Positions 1 to 12,976 of a stretch of 64,000 bases of DNA are shown in pieces. The translations under genes were made by a program, and so were the position numbers. This DNA is from Microbacterium lacus (GTDB lineage Bacteria; Actinomycetota; Actinomycetes; Actinomycetales; Microbacteriaceae): assembly GCF_039531105.1 (NCBI RefSeq), contig NZ_BAAAPK010000001.1, positions 1,488,001 to 1,552,000 of the forward strand, written 5' to 3'. Under the pieces are notes generated by a model, which was not told where the DNA came from, did not search any database, and was given only the letters and a program-made list of their open reading frames with translations. Numbering within the stretch: position 1 is the stretch's first letter; the number at the start of each line of letters is the position of its first letter.

Positions 1-1
1 G

Positions 2-127
2 TCCTGGGTGGCGAGCATCGCCGAGAAGCGACTGCGCTCCTCTCCCCGGTCCTCGGTCGTCGTCGGCGCCGGTGAGGCTCCGACGACCGACACCGAGCTT
101 ATCGTCGCCCAGCGCGACGAGGGGTGA
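2..127 (+). CDS. C-terminal fragment of an upstream gene, unidentified
   Basis: An open frame runs from the window edge to a TGA at 125-127 and covers the last 41 codons of a protein (begins SWVASIAEKRLR, ends IVAQRDEG). GC-rich third positions fit a coding end. The short basic stretch followed by a polar tail resembles the cytoplasmic C-terminus of an amino-acid ABC transporter permease, but this is only a resemblance and too little is visible to name it. The stop lies 52 bases before the pheS start. Confidence 0.4.
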   Translation, partial: SWVASIAEKRLRSSPRSSVVVGAGEAPTTDTELIVAQRDEG

Positions 128-165
128 GCGGGATCCGGCGGCGGGGGAGCGGCATCCGTCGTCGG

Positions 166-171
166 TAGACT
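166..171 (+). promoter_or_regulatory. -10 box of a leaderless pheST promoter
   Basis: TAGACT fits the actinobacterial TANNNT -10 hexamer and ends 8 bases before the GTG at 180, so transcription probably starts at or within two bases of the start codon. No purine-rich Shine-Dalgarno sequence is visible, which supports leaderless initiation. Confidence 0.55.
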
Positions 172-179
172 CGTCTTTC

Positions 180-1220
180 GTGTCTGACGAACCCGAAATC
201 ACCCCCGACGCGGTGGATGCCGCTGTCCAGGCGGCACTGGAGGCGATCGGCGCAGCGTCCGATACGCCGGCGCTGAAGGCCGCCCGTGCCGCGCACGCCG
301 GCGAGGGCTCGCCGCTGGCCGCGTTGAACGCGCGCCTGCGGCAGGTGGCCCCGGAGCGCAAGGCGGAGTTCGGCAAGCTCGTCGGCCAGGCCCGTGCCCG
401 CGTGAATCAGGCTCTCGCAGCGCGCGAGAGCGTGATCGCCGAGGCCGAGACCGCCGCGAAGCTCGAGAGCGAGCGGATCGACATGACCGCGCTCCCGCAG
501 CGCGCGCGCACCGGTGCGCGGCATCCGCTCACCCTTCTGCAGGAGCAGATCGGCGACATCTTCATCGGAATGGGATGGGAGATCGCCGAAGGCCCCGAGC
601 TCGAGCACGAGTGGTACAACTTCGACGCGCTCAACCTCGACGAGGACCACCCGGCCCGCCAGATGCAGGACACGTTCTATGTGGACCCGGTCGCCCGCCA
701 CCTGGTCCTGCGGACGCAGACGAGCCCCGTCCAGATGCGGTCGATGCTGACCCGCGACCTGCCGATCTACGTCATCTCGCCCGGGCGCGTGTATCGCACC
801 GACGAGTTCGACGCGACGCACCTGCCGGTGTTCTCGCAGTTCGAGGGACTCGTGATCGACAAGGGCATCACGATGGCGCACCTGCGCGGCACGCTCGACC
901 ACGTCGCCCGCGCGCTGTTCGGCGCCGAGGCCAAGACCCGCCTGCGCGCGAACTACTTCCCCTTCACCGAGCCCTCCGCAGAGCTCGACCTCTGGCACCC
1001 GACCTTCAAGGGCGGCGCGCGCTGGATCGAGTGGGGCGGTTGCGGGATGGTCAACCCGAACGTCCTCCGGGCGGCGGGAATCGACCCGGAGGAGTACTCC
1101 GGGTTCGCGTTCGGGATGGGGATCGAGCGGACCCTCATGTTCCGCAGCGACGTGCAGGACATGCGCGACATGGCCGAGGGTGATGTCCGCTTCAGCGAGC
1201 AGTTCGGAATGGTGGTCTGA
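180..1220 (+). CDS. pheS: Phenylalanyl-tRNA synthetase alpha subunit
   Basis: Catalytic alpha subunit of the alpha2-beta2 enzyme that charges tRNA-Phe in the cytoplasm. The 346-residue protein has the N-terminal coiled-coil arm (about residues 1-95), then the class II synthetase core, with motif 3 (GFAFGMGIERTLMFR) at residues 308-322. The GTG at 180 is chosen because it gives the usual family length and follows a TAGACT box; a further upstream ATG at 72 would add an unrelated arginine-rich extension. It overlaps pheT by one base (TGATG), so the two subunits are translationally coupled. Confidence 0.95.
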   Translation: MSDEPEITPDAVDAAVQAALEAIGAASDTPALKAARAAHAGEGSPLAALNARLRQVAPERKAEFGKLVGQARARVNQALAARESVIAEAETAAKLESERIDMTALPQRARTGARHPLTLLQEQIGDIFIGMGWEIAEGPELEHEWYNFDALNLDEDHPARQMQDTFYVDPVARHLVLRTQTSPVQMRSMLTRDLPIYVISPGRVYRTDEFDATHLPVFSQFEGLVIDKGITMAHLRGTLDHVARALFGAEAKTRLRANYFPFTEPSAELDLWHPTFKGGARWIEWGGCGMVNPNVLRAAGIDPEEYSGFAFGMGIERTLMFRSDVQDMRDMAEGDVRFSEQFGMVV

Positions 1221-3748
1221 TGCGCGTCCCGCTGTCGTGGTTGCGTGAGTACGTCGATGTGCCGGCGGATGCCGCTCCCGAGGACGTGCTCGCGGCTCTG
1301 GTGCGCGTCGGCTTCGAAGAGGAGGACGTGCACCGCTTCGAGCTGCAGGGCCCCATCGTCGTCGGCGAGGTGCTCGAGTTCGTCGAGGAGCCGCAGTCCA
1401 ACGGCAAGACCATCCGCTGGTGTCAGGTGCAGGTCGCGCCCGACGGTGAACTCGCCGCCGACGGCGGCCCTGCCGTGCACGGCATCGTCTGCGGCGCCCG
1501 CAACTTCTTCGTCGGCGACAAGGTCGCCGTCACGCTGCCGGGCTCGGTACTGCCCGGCCCCTTCCCGATCGCGGCGCGCAAGACGTACGGACACGTCTCG
1601 GACGGCATGATCGCCTCCGCGAAGGAGCTCGGACTCGGCGACGAGCACTCCGGCATCCTCCGCCTCGTCGAGCTCGGCATCGACGCACCAGTAGGGACCG
1701 ACGCGATCGCGCTTCTCGGCCTGGACGACGTGGCGGTGGAGATCAACGTGACTCCCGACCGCGGCTACGCGCTGTCGATCCGCGGCGTCGCACGCGAGTA
1801 CTCGCACGCCACCGGGGCGGCGTTCACCGACCCGGGGCTCCGTGCGTGGGGCGAGGTGCAGCACACGACCGACGCCTTCCGTTCGACGGTCGCCGACCTC
1901 ACGCCGATCCGCGGGCGCGTGGGGGCGACCGAGTTCGTCACCCGCATCGTGCGCGACGTCGACCCCACCCGGCCGACCCCGGCATGGATGATCTCGCGCC
2001 TGACCCTCGCGGGTATCCGGCCGCTCGGCATCCTGATCGACATCACCAACTACGTGATGCTCGAGCTCGGCCAGCCCCTGCACGGATACGACCTCGATCG
2101 GCTCCAGGGCGGCATCACCGTCCGGCGGGCGAGCGCGGGGGAGACTCTGGAGACGCTCGACGGCAAGGTGCGCACGCTCGACGCCGAGGACCTGCTGATC
2201 ACCGACGAGTCCGGCCCGATCGGCCTGGCCGGAGTCATGGGCGGCGGCGCGACCGAGATGACCGATGCGACCCGCAACGTCCTGATCGAGGCGGCGACCT
2301 TCGACCCGGTCTCGATCGCCCGCACGGCCCGGCGGCACAAGCTGCCCTCGGAGGCCTCGCGGCGCTTCGAGCGCGGTGTCGATCCGAACATCCCGTTCGT
2401 GGCGGCCCAGCGCGCGGTCGACCTCATGGTCGCGTACGCCGGCGGCACCGATCGTCGCGAGGGCGGTGCGCTGCTCGCGGGCTACGAGTTCCCCGGGATC
2501 GAGCTGCCGCACGGCTTCGTCGAGGGCCTCATCGGCGTCGCGTACACGCGCGAGGAGATCATCGGATCGCTCGAGCTGATCGGGTGCGCCGTGCACGAGC
2601 GCGAGGGGGACCTCGTGGCCTTCGCGCCGTCCTGGCGACCGGACCTCACCGACAAGTGGACGCTCGCGGAGGAAGTCGCCCGGATCCAGGGCTACGACCG
2701 CATCCCGTCGATCCTGCCCACGCCGCCGTCGGGCCGCGGGCTCACACCTGCGCAGCAGGGGCGCCGACGCGTCTCAAACGCGCTCGCCGCGGCGGGCTAC
2801 GTGGAGACGCCGTCGTTCCCGTTCACCACCGAGGAGCAGAACGACCTGCACGGCTCCGCGAGCGGCGGACACCTGCCGAGCATCAAGCTCGCGAACCCGC
2901 TCGACGGACAGACGCCGTTCCTGCGGCGTAGCCTCGTGCCCGGCCTCCTCCGCGTCGCGCACCGCAACCTCTCGCGTGGTTTCACCGACCTGGCGCTGTT
3001 CGAGTCCGGCACGGTGTTCCTGCCCGCCGAGGGTGTGCTCTACGGCACGCCGTTCGTGCCGCCGTCGGCCGTGCGTCCGGACGCCGGCACGCTCGCGGCG
3101 CTGGATGCCGGCATCCCGCCGCAGCCGCGTCACGTCGCTGTGCTCCTGACCGGCGCGGTCGTCGCGAAGCAGCCCGGGACCGCCGCGCAGCCCGCCGACG
3201 TCGCCGATGCCCTGGACGCCGTCCGGACGATCGGGGTCGCCGCAGGTGTGCAGATCGACATCGAGCAGGGTGAGCGCGCGGCGCTGCACCCCGGCCGCAC
3301 GGGAGTCCTCACGGTCCGCGGAACCCAGGTCGGGTACCTGGGGGAGCTGCTGCCGGCGGTGGCCGAAGCGGCCGACCTGCCGGGACGTGTCATCGTCGCG
3401 GAGCTCGACCTCGACCTCGTGCTCTCGCTGGCCGGCGACCGCGTCGTCGCAGCGTCGCTGTCGGGCTACCCGGCGGCGACCCAGGACGTCTCGCTCGTCG
3501 TCGGGGCGGATCTTCCGGCCGGCGACGTGCGCGCGGCGCTCGTCGAGGGCGCCGGAGACCTGCTCGAATCCGCGCGTCTCGTCGACGACTACCGGGGGAC
3601 CGGTCTTCCGGACGGGGCGAAGAGCCTGACGTTCGCCTTGCGCTTCCGCGCTCCCGACCGCACGCTGACGGCCGCCGAGGCGACCGAGGCGAAGCTCGCG
3701 GGTGTCGCCGTCGCGGCCGAGCGCTTCGGCGCGACCCTGCGCGAGTAG
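1220..3748 (+). CDS. pheT: Phenylalanyl-tRNA synthetase beta subunit
   Basis: Beta subunit of phenylalanyl-tRNA synthetase, 842 residues, a normal length. Domains in order are an N-terminal tRNA-binding (EMAP-like) fold (about 40-150), B3/B4 editing and B5 domains in the middle (with LPSEASRRFERGVDPN near residue 375), a catalytic-like module, and a C-terminal anticodon-binding FDX-ACB domain (SGYPAATQDVSLVV onward). It forms an operon with pheS. An inverted repeat (3763-3828) follows the stop. Confidence 0.95.
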   Translation: MRVPLSWLREYVDVPADAAPEDVLAALVRVGFEEEDVHRFELQGPIVVGEVLEFVEEPQSNGKTIRWCQVQVAPDGELAADGGPAVHGIVCGARNFFVGDKVAVTLPGSVLPGPFPIAARKTYGHVSDGMIASAKELGLGDEHSGILRLVELGIDAPVGTDAIALLGLDDVAVEINVTPDRGYALSIRGVAREYSHATGAAFTDPGLRAWGEVQHTTDAFRSTVADLTPIRGRVGATEFVTRIVRDVDPTRPTPAWMISRLTLAGIRPLGILIDITNYVMLELGQPLHGYDLDRLQGGITVRRASAGETLETLDGKVRTLDAEDLLITDESGPIGLAGVMGGGATEMTDATRNVLIEAATFDPVSIARTARRHKLPSEASRRFERGVDPNIPFVAAQRAVDLMVAYAGGTDRREGGALLAGYEFPGIELPHGFVEGLIGVAYTREEIIGSLELIGCAVHEREGDLVAFAPSWRPDLTDKWTLAEEVARIQGYDRIPSILPTPPSGRGLTPAQQGRRRVSNALAAAGYVETPSFPFTTEEQNDLHGSASGGHLPSIKLANPLDGQTPFLRRSLVPGLLRVAHRNLSRGFTDLALFESGTVFLPAEGVLYGTPFVPPSAVRPDAGTLAALDAGIPPQPRHVAVLLTGAVVAKQPGTAAQPADVADALDAVRTIGVAAGVQIDIEQGERAALHPGRTGVLTVRGTQVGYLGELLPAVAEAADLPGRVIVAELDLDLVLSLAGDRVVAASLSGYPAATQDVSLVVGADLPAGDVRAALVEGAGDLLESARLVDDYRGTGLPDGAKSLTFALRFRAPDRTLTAAEATEAKLAGVAVAAERFGATLRE

Positions 3749-3762
3749 CGCGCTCCCACTTC

Positions 3763-3828
3763 AGGTCGAGTGCACGACCTGTTGCCCACTGCGCGGCATC
3801 CCCTCGCGGACAGGTCGTGCGCTCGACA
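3763..3828. repeat. Imperfect inverted repeat after pheT
   Basis: Left arm 3763-3782 (AGGTCGAGTGCACGACCTGT) and right arm 3810-3828 (ACAGGTCGTGCGCTCGACA) are near-perfect reverse complements around a 27-base loop. Each arm is itself nearly palindromic. There is no T-run, so it is not a standard intrinsic terminator. It could be a mobile palindromic intergenic unit or an mRNA 3'-end structure. Confidence 0.6.
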
Positions 3829-3891
3829 CGACGTCGTGCGCCCGACGCTCGGATGGTTTCGCCGGGGACGCACGTCTGGTGGGATGGGCGC

Positions 3892-4875
3892 ATGACCGAT
3901 GTGCTGATCCTGGGTGGGACGGGCTGGCTGAGCGGACGTGTGGCGGAGCGGTGGCGGGATGCCGGTGCGCAGGTGACGTGCCTCGCGCGAGGATCCCGCC
4001 CGGCGCCGGAGGGCGTCCAGCTCGTGATCGGTGACCGCGAGGACGGGTCCGCGTACGACGGCGTGTCCGGGCGCGAATGGGACGAGGTGATCGACATCTC
4101 CTCGATCCCCGCGCACGTCGATGCCGCGGTGACCCAGCTCGGTCCTCGGACGCGGCACTGGACGTACGTCTCGTCGGTCTCGGCGTACGCCGACAACGAC
4201 CTCGCGGATGCCGACGAGGGCGCTCCGCTCAGCGAACCGCTCCGGCCGGGTGAGGAGTACGACTACTCCCGCGCCAAGGCGGCCGCAGAGGCCGCCGTCC
4301 GTGCCGCGCTGCCGGATCGCGCGGCGATCGTGCGCCCCGGCCTCGTCGTCGGTCCCGGCGACCTCACCGACCGGTTCGGCTACTGGGTCGGCCGGTTCGC
4401 GCTCGCGGATGCCGAGCCCGTGCTCGCACCGCGTCTGGAGGGACGCGGCGCCCAGGTGATCGACGTCGACGACGTCGCCGACTTCGTCGTGCGGTGCGGG
4501 GCGGAGGAGTCCGGCCTCACCGCGAACGCGGTCGGCGACCCCACGGCTCTTTCCGCCCTGATCGCGCTCGCCCGCGCGACGGCCGGGCACACCGGCGAGC
4601 TCGTCGAGGCGGACGACGACTGGCTCGAGGCGCATGACGTCGGGTACTGGATGGGGCCGCGGTCGCTGCCTCTCTGGCTCCCGCCGGACATGCCCGGATT
4701 CACGACCCGCTCCCACGCCGCGTACTCGGCGGCGGGCGGCCGGCTGCGCGACCTGGCCGACACGATGACCCGCACCCTGGCGGACGAGCGGGAGCGGGGA
4801 CTGGACCGGGACCGCCGCGCGGGCCTGTCCCGTGCGGACGAACGCACCCTGCTGGCCGAGCTGTCGCGCGTGTAA
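3892..4875 (+). CDS. NAD-dependent epimerase/reductase-like protein
   Basis: A 327-residue protein of the extended short-chain dehydrogenase fold. The N-terminus MTDVLILGGTGWLSG carries the GGTGxxG nucleotide-binding motif at residues 8-14. VSSVSAYA followed by EEYDYSRAKAAAE gives the YxxxK-like active-site pair. Substrate unknown; the closest general description is an NAD-dependent epimerase/dehydratase or atypical SDR. The ATG at 3892 is preferred because it places the Rossmann beta-strand at the N-terminus; upstream codons in frame give an implausible arginine-rich extension. It appears monocistronic. Its TAA lies inside the left arm of the palindromic element at 4874-4959. Confidence 0.75.
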   Translation: MTDVLILGGTGWLSGRVAERWRDAGAQVTCLARGSRPAPEGVQLVIGDREDGSAYDGVSGREWDEVIDISSIPAHVDAAVTQLGPRTRHWTYVSSVSAYADNDLADADEGAPLSEPLRPGEEYDYSRAKAAAEAAVRAALPDRAAIVRPGLVVGPGDLTDRFGYWVGRFALADAEPVLAPRLEGRGAQVIDVDDVADFVVRCGAEESGLTANAVGDPTALSALIALARATAGHTGELVEADDDWLEAHDVGYWMGPRSLPLWLPPDMPGFTTRSHAAYSAAGGRLRDLADTMTRTLADERERGLDRDRRAGLSRADERTLLAELSRV

Positions 4876-4959
4876 CTCCCGCGTTTCGCTCGGCGCCGGC
4901 GACGCGGCCCGCCCCACCGCGCGCTCCGCCGCCGCCCCGCTCGCGAGAATGCGGGAGTT
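4874..4959. repeat. Palindromic intergenic element, copy A
   Basis: The 86-bp element starts AACTCCCGC (4874-4882) and ends GCGGGAGTT (4951-4959), a perfect 9-bp inverted terminal repeat. More imperfect pairing continues inward (GTTTCGC against GCGAGAAT). The right end TGCGGGAGTTGTGAAC (4950-4965) recurs exactly at 43409-43424 in copy B. It overlaps the stop codon of the preceding gene. Confidence 0.7.
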
Positions 4960-5001
4960 GTGAACGCCGCACGCGATTTGCGGGCCCGGCGACGCGCCCG
5001 C

Positions 5002-5007
5002 TATCGT
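5002..5007 (+). promoter_or_regulatory. -10 box for the putative arginine leader peptide
   Basis: TATCGT fits TANNNT and ends 6 bases before the ATG at 5014. The spacing places the transcription start on or beside the A of the ATG, the same leaderless pattern seen at argH and tyrS in this window. Confidence 0.45.
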
Positions 5008-5013
5008 CGGCGC

Positions 5014-5097
5014 ATGCCTTCGGCCGCGCCCCTCCTCGCCACGCTCGCTCCGAGCGTCGCTCCCGCGCGCCGACGTCTGGGCAGCCGCCGACTCTAG
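5014..5097 (+). CDS. Putative arginine-rich leader peptide upstream of argC
   Basis: A 27-codon open frame starts at a leaderless-type ATG and ends in TAG 81 bases before argC. Its last nine residues are RRRLGSRRL: five arginines, using CGC CGA CGT and CGC CGA. Alternative RNA pairings follow. GACGTC at 5072-5077 can pair with 5100-5105, while GGCGACG at 5097-5103 can instead pair with CGTCGCC at 5134-5140; the two are mutually exclusive. This is the layout of a ribosome-stalling attenuator sensing charged tRNA-Arg. There is no U-tract, and argC has a promoter-like box of its own, so the role is inference. Confidence 0.45.
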   Translation: MPSAAPLLATLAPSVAPARRRLGSRRL

Positions 5098-5165
5098 GCG
5101 ACGTCGCGCACCTCGGATCCGGGGAGCTGCAGGCGTCGCCGTCCGCAGCCCATGACCCCAGACTC

Positions 5166-5171
5166 TAAGGT
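5166..5171 (+). promoter_or_regulatory. -10-like box or ribosome binding site of argC
   Basis: TAAGGT (5166-5171) is 7 bases ahead of the ATG at 5179 and fits a leaderless -10 box. The overlapping AAGGTGGA (5167-5174) could equally serve as a Shine-Dalgarno sequence for a transcript starting upstream. The sequence alone does not decide between them. Confidence 0.4.
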
Positions 5172-5178
5172 GGAATCC

Positions 5179-6225
5179 ATGACATATTCGGTCGCCGTCT
5201 CCGGCGCATCCGGCTATGCGGGCGGCGAGATCCTGAGGATCCTCGCCGCACATCCCGACGTCGAGATCCGCACCGTGACCGCGCATTCGAACGCGGGACA
5301 GCCCCTCATCGCCCATCAGCCGCACCTGCGCTCGCTCGCGCACCTGACGCTCGAACCGTCGACCCCCGACGTGCTCGCCGGGCACGACATCGTCTTCCTG
5401 GCGCTGCCGCACGGACAGTCCGGTCAGTACACCGAGGCGCTCGCGGACACGCCGCTCGTGATCGACGCGGGCGCCGATCACCGGCTGGACTCCGCCGAGC
5501 AGTGGGCGCGGTTCTACGGCGGCGAGTTCCACGATCCGTGGACGTACGGCGTTCCCGAACTCCTCGTCGGCGGGACGAAGCAGCGCTCGCGGCTCGTCGG
5601 CGCGAACCGCATCGCAGCGCCCGGCTGCAACGCGAGCACGGTGAGTCTGAGCCTCGCGCCCGGCGTCGCCGCCGGCGTGATCGACACCTCCGACATCGTC
5701 TCGGTCCTCGCGGTGGGTCCGAGCGGTGCCGGGAAGAGTCTGAAGACGAACCTCCTCGCAAGCGAGATCCTGGGCAGCGCTAATCCCTACGCCGTCGGGG
5801 GCACCCACCGGCACATCCCCGAGATCCGGCAGGCGCTCGTCGGCGCCGGCGCGACCGGGCAGATCCGCATCTCGTTCACTCCGGTGCTCGTGCCGATGGC
5901 CCGCGGCATCCTCGCGACCAGTTCTGCCCCGATCGCCGAGGGGGCCACGGATGCCGAGATCCGGGGTGCCTGGGAGTCCGCGTACGCGGACGAGACGTTC
6001 GTGCAGCTCCTGCCGGCGGGCGAGTTCCCCCGCACCGCCGATGTGGTCGGGGCGAACACCGCAATGATCGGACTCGCGATCGACCGCGATGCGAACCGGG
6101 TCGTGGTCGTCGCCGCGGTGGACAACCTCGTGAAGGGCACCGCGGGCGCCGCGATCCAATCCATGAACATCGCGCTGGGGCTCGCCGAGGGCACCGCGCT
6201 GAGCGTGAACGGAGTCGCCCCGTGA
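5179..6225 (+). CDS. argC: N-acetyl-gamma-glutamyl-phosphate reductase
   Basis: NADPH-dependent reduction of N-acetylglutamyl phosphate, third step of arginine synthesis. 348 residues, normal length. [15 protein letters not shown] at the N-terminus is the Rossmann nucleotide site, and the catalytic cysteine sits in APGCNAST near residue 151. The ATG at 5179 is chosen over an in-frame ATG at 5152 because it directly precedes the Rossmann strand and follows AAGGTGGA/TAAGGT. It overlaps argJ by 4 bases (GTGA) and is the first gene of the arg operon. Confidence 0.95.
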   Translation: MTYSVAVSGASGYAGGEILRILAAHPDVEIRTVTAHSNAGQPLIAHQPHLRSLAHLTLEPSTPDVLAGHDIVFLALPHGQSGQYTEALADTPLVIDAGADHRLDSAEQWARFYGGEFHDPWTYGVPELLVGGTKQRSRLVGANRIAAPGCNASTVSLSLAPGVAAGVIDTSDIVSVLAVGPSGAGKSLKTNLLASEILGSANPYAVGGTHRHIPEIRQALVGAGATGQIRISFTPVLVPMARGILATSSAPIAEGATDAEIRGAWESAYADETFVQLLPAGEFPRTADVVGANTAMIGLAIDRDANRVVVVAAVDNLVKGTAGAAIQSMNIALGLAEGTALSVNGVAP

Positions 6226-7379
6226 GCGTCACCGCAGCACAGGGTTTCGAGGCGGCGGGCGTCGCGGTCGGCCTCAAGTCCTCCGGCAATCCGGACGTGG
6301 CCGTCGTGGTGAACCGCGGACCGTTGAAGGTCGGCGCCGCGGTGTTCACGACGAACCGCGCGAAGGCCAATCCGATCCTGTGGTCCGAGCAGGTGATCCG
6401 GGACGGCATCGTCGAGGCGATCGTGCTGAACTCCGGGGGCGCGAACTGCTTCACCGGGTCCTTCGGCTTCCAGACGACGCACCAGACCGCCGAGAAGGCG
6501 GCCGCTCTGCTCGGCGTAGGAGCGAGTGACGTGCTGGTGTGCTCGACAGGACTGATCGGCACGGGGGACGAGGTGTTCCGAGGAAAGGTGCTCGCCGGCA
6601 CCGAGCAGGGCATCGCCGAACTGAGCTCGGACGGTGGGCAGGCGGCGTCGCTGGCGATCATGACGACCGACTCGAAGCCGAAGCGCGCTGTCGTCCGCCG
6701 GGACGGCTGGAACATCGGCGGCATGGCGAAGGGTGCAGGGATGCTGGCCCCCGGGCTCGCGACGATGCTCGTGGTCATCACGACCGACGCGGTGCTCACC
6801 TCCGAGGAGGCGGATGCGCACCTGCGGGCGGCGACGCGTGTGAGCTTCGATCGCCTCGACTCCGACGGCTGCATGTCCACGAACGACCAGGTCACCCTCA
6901 TGGTGAGCGGCGCCTCGGGCGTCACGCCGGATCCCGACGGGTTCCGGGACGCGCTCACCGAAGTCTGCACGGATCTCGCCCGTCAGCTCCAGGGTGACGC
7001 CGAGGGCGCCAGCCACGACATCACGATCGAGGTCGTGGGTGCAGCGTCCGAAGAGGACGCGGTCGAGGTCGGCCGCTCGGTCGCGCGCAACAACCTCTTC
7101 AAGGCCGCGATCTTCGGCAACGACCCCAACTGGGGCAGGGTCCTCGCCGCGATCGGCACGACCGACGCCGAATTCGACCCGTACGACGTCGACGTCTTCA
7201 TGAACGGTGTGCGGGTCTGCAGTCAGGGCGGTCCCGACGCCTCCCGCGACGAGGTCGACCTGACACCGCGCGCCACGCACCTGCGCATCGACCTGCGGGT
7301 GGGGCGGTCGCACGCGACGATCCTCACGAACGACCTCACCCACGACTACGTCCACGAGAACAGCGCGTACGCGACATGA
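6222..7379 (+). CDS. argJ: Bifunctional ornithine acetyltransferase / N-acetylglutamate synthase
   Basis: Transfers the acetyl group from N-acetylornithine to glutamate, recycling it in the cyclic arginine pathway. 385 residues. The self-cleavage site is visible as [16 protein letters not shown] near residue 175, where the Thr after Ala becomes the nucleophile of the beta chain. The C-terminal [16 protein letters not shown] motif is characteristic. GTG start overlaps the argC stop by 4 bases; its own stop overlaps the argB start (ATGA). An argJ in the operon is consistent with the cyclic route. Confidence 0.95.
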   Translation: MSVTAAQGFEAAGVAVGLKSSGNPDVAVVVNRGPLKVGAAVFTTNRAKANPILWSEQVIRDGIVEAIVLNSGGANCFTGSFGFQTTHQTAEKAAALLGVGASDVLVCSTGLIGTGDEVFRGKVLAGTEQGIAELSSDGGQAASLAIMTTDSKPKRAVVRRDGWNIGGMAKGAGMLAPGLATMLVVITTDAVLTSEEADAHLRAATRVSFDRLDSDGCMSTNDQVTLMVSGASGVTPDPDGFRDALTEVCTDLARQLQGDAEGASHDITIEVVGAASEEDAVEVGRSVARNNLFKAAIFGNDPNWGRVLAAIGTTDAEFDPYDVDVFMNGVRVCSQGGPDASRDEVDLTPRATHLRIDLRVGRSHATILTNDLTHDYVHENSAYAT

Positions 7380-8277
7380 CCGAGATCGACCTGCAGGACA
7401 CCGACCCCGCCGAGGCGAGCCGCAAGGCCGCCACGCTGATCGAATCGCTGCCGTGGCTGCAGCGCTTCAGTGATCAGATCGTCGTCATCAAGTACGGCGG
7501 CAACGCCATGGTGAGCGACGAACTGCAAGACGCGTTCGCTGCGGACATCGCCTACCTGCGCTACGTCGGGGTCAAGCCCGTCGTGGTGCACGGCGGCGGC
7601 CCGCAGATCTCCTCGATGCTGGACCGCCTCGCGATCCCGAGCGAGTTCAAGGGTGGGTACCGGGTCACCAGCACCGAGGCGATCAGCGTCGTCCGCATGG
7701 TGCTGACCGGTCAGATCAACCCACAGCTCGTGGCGAAGATCAACGCGCACGGACCGCATGCCACAGGCCTGTCCGGGGAGGACGCGGGCCTGTTCGGCGG
7801 ACGTCGGCGCGGCGTCATCGTGAACGGCGTCGAGCACGACCTCGGGCGCGTCGGCGACGTCGTCGCGGTGGACCCGCAACCGGTTCTCGACCAATTGGCC
7901 GCCGGGCGCATCCCCGTGGTGTCCAGCATCGCGCCGGACCTGGATCACCCCGGGCATTCGCTCAATGTGAACGCGGATGCCGCGGCCGCGGCGCTCGCCG
8001 TCGCTCTGGGCGCGGCGAAGCTCGTCGTGCTCACCGACGTCGCGGGTCTCTACGCCGACTGGCCGAACCGCGAGTCGCTCGTCTCCCACCTCAGCGCGCC
8101 GGAGCTGCGGGAGATGCTGCCCCGCCTGGAATCGGGGATGATCCCGAAGATGCAGGCGTGTCTGGATGCGGTCGAAGGCGGCGTGGAGACCGCCGCGATC
8201 ATCGACGGGCGGGTGCCGCACTCGGTGCTCGTCGAGATCTTCACGAGCAAGGGAATCGGAACGGAAGTGGTGCTCGG

Positions 8278-8281
<4 letters not shown>
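7376..8281 (+). CDS. argB: Acetylglutamate kinase
   Basis: Phosphorylates N-acetylglutamate, the usual arginine-feedback step. 301 residues, normal for actinobacteria. The amino-acid-kinase motifs IKYGGNAM (about residues 39-46), VHGGGPQI (about 73-80) and GLYADWPN are present. The N-terminal extension of about 30 residues before the kinase core is the helix associated with arginine-inhibited hexameric enzymes. Start and stop both overlap neighbours by 4 bases (ATGA). Confidence 0.95.
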
Positions 8282-12960
<4,679 letters not shown>

Positions 12961-12976
12961 CCACGCGCCCGCGCGC

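Noticed and set aside
953..2596. Long open frame on the minus strand opposite pheS/pheT
   Set aside because: High-GC DNA leaves antisense frames open; the translation is Arg/Asp/Val-rich without any family motif and lies fully over clear pheS/pheT sequence.
3589..6159. 856-codon minus-strand frame over pheT end, the epimerase gene and argC
   Set aside because: A shadow of three well-supported plus-strand genes; no recognisable domain or ribosome site.
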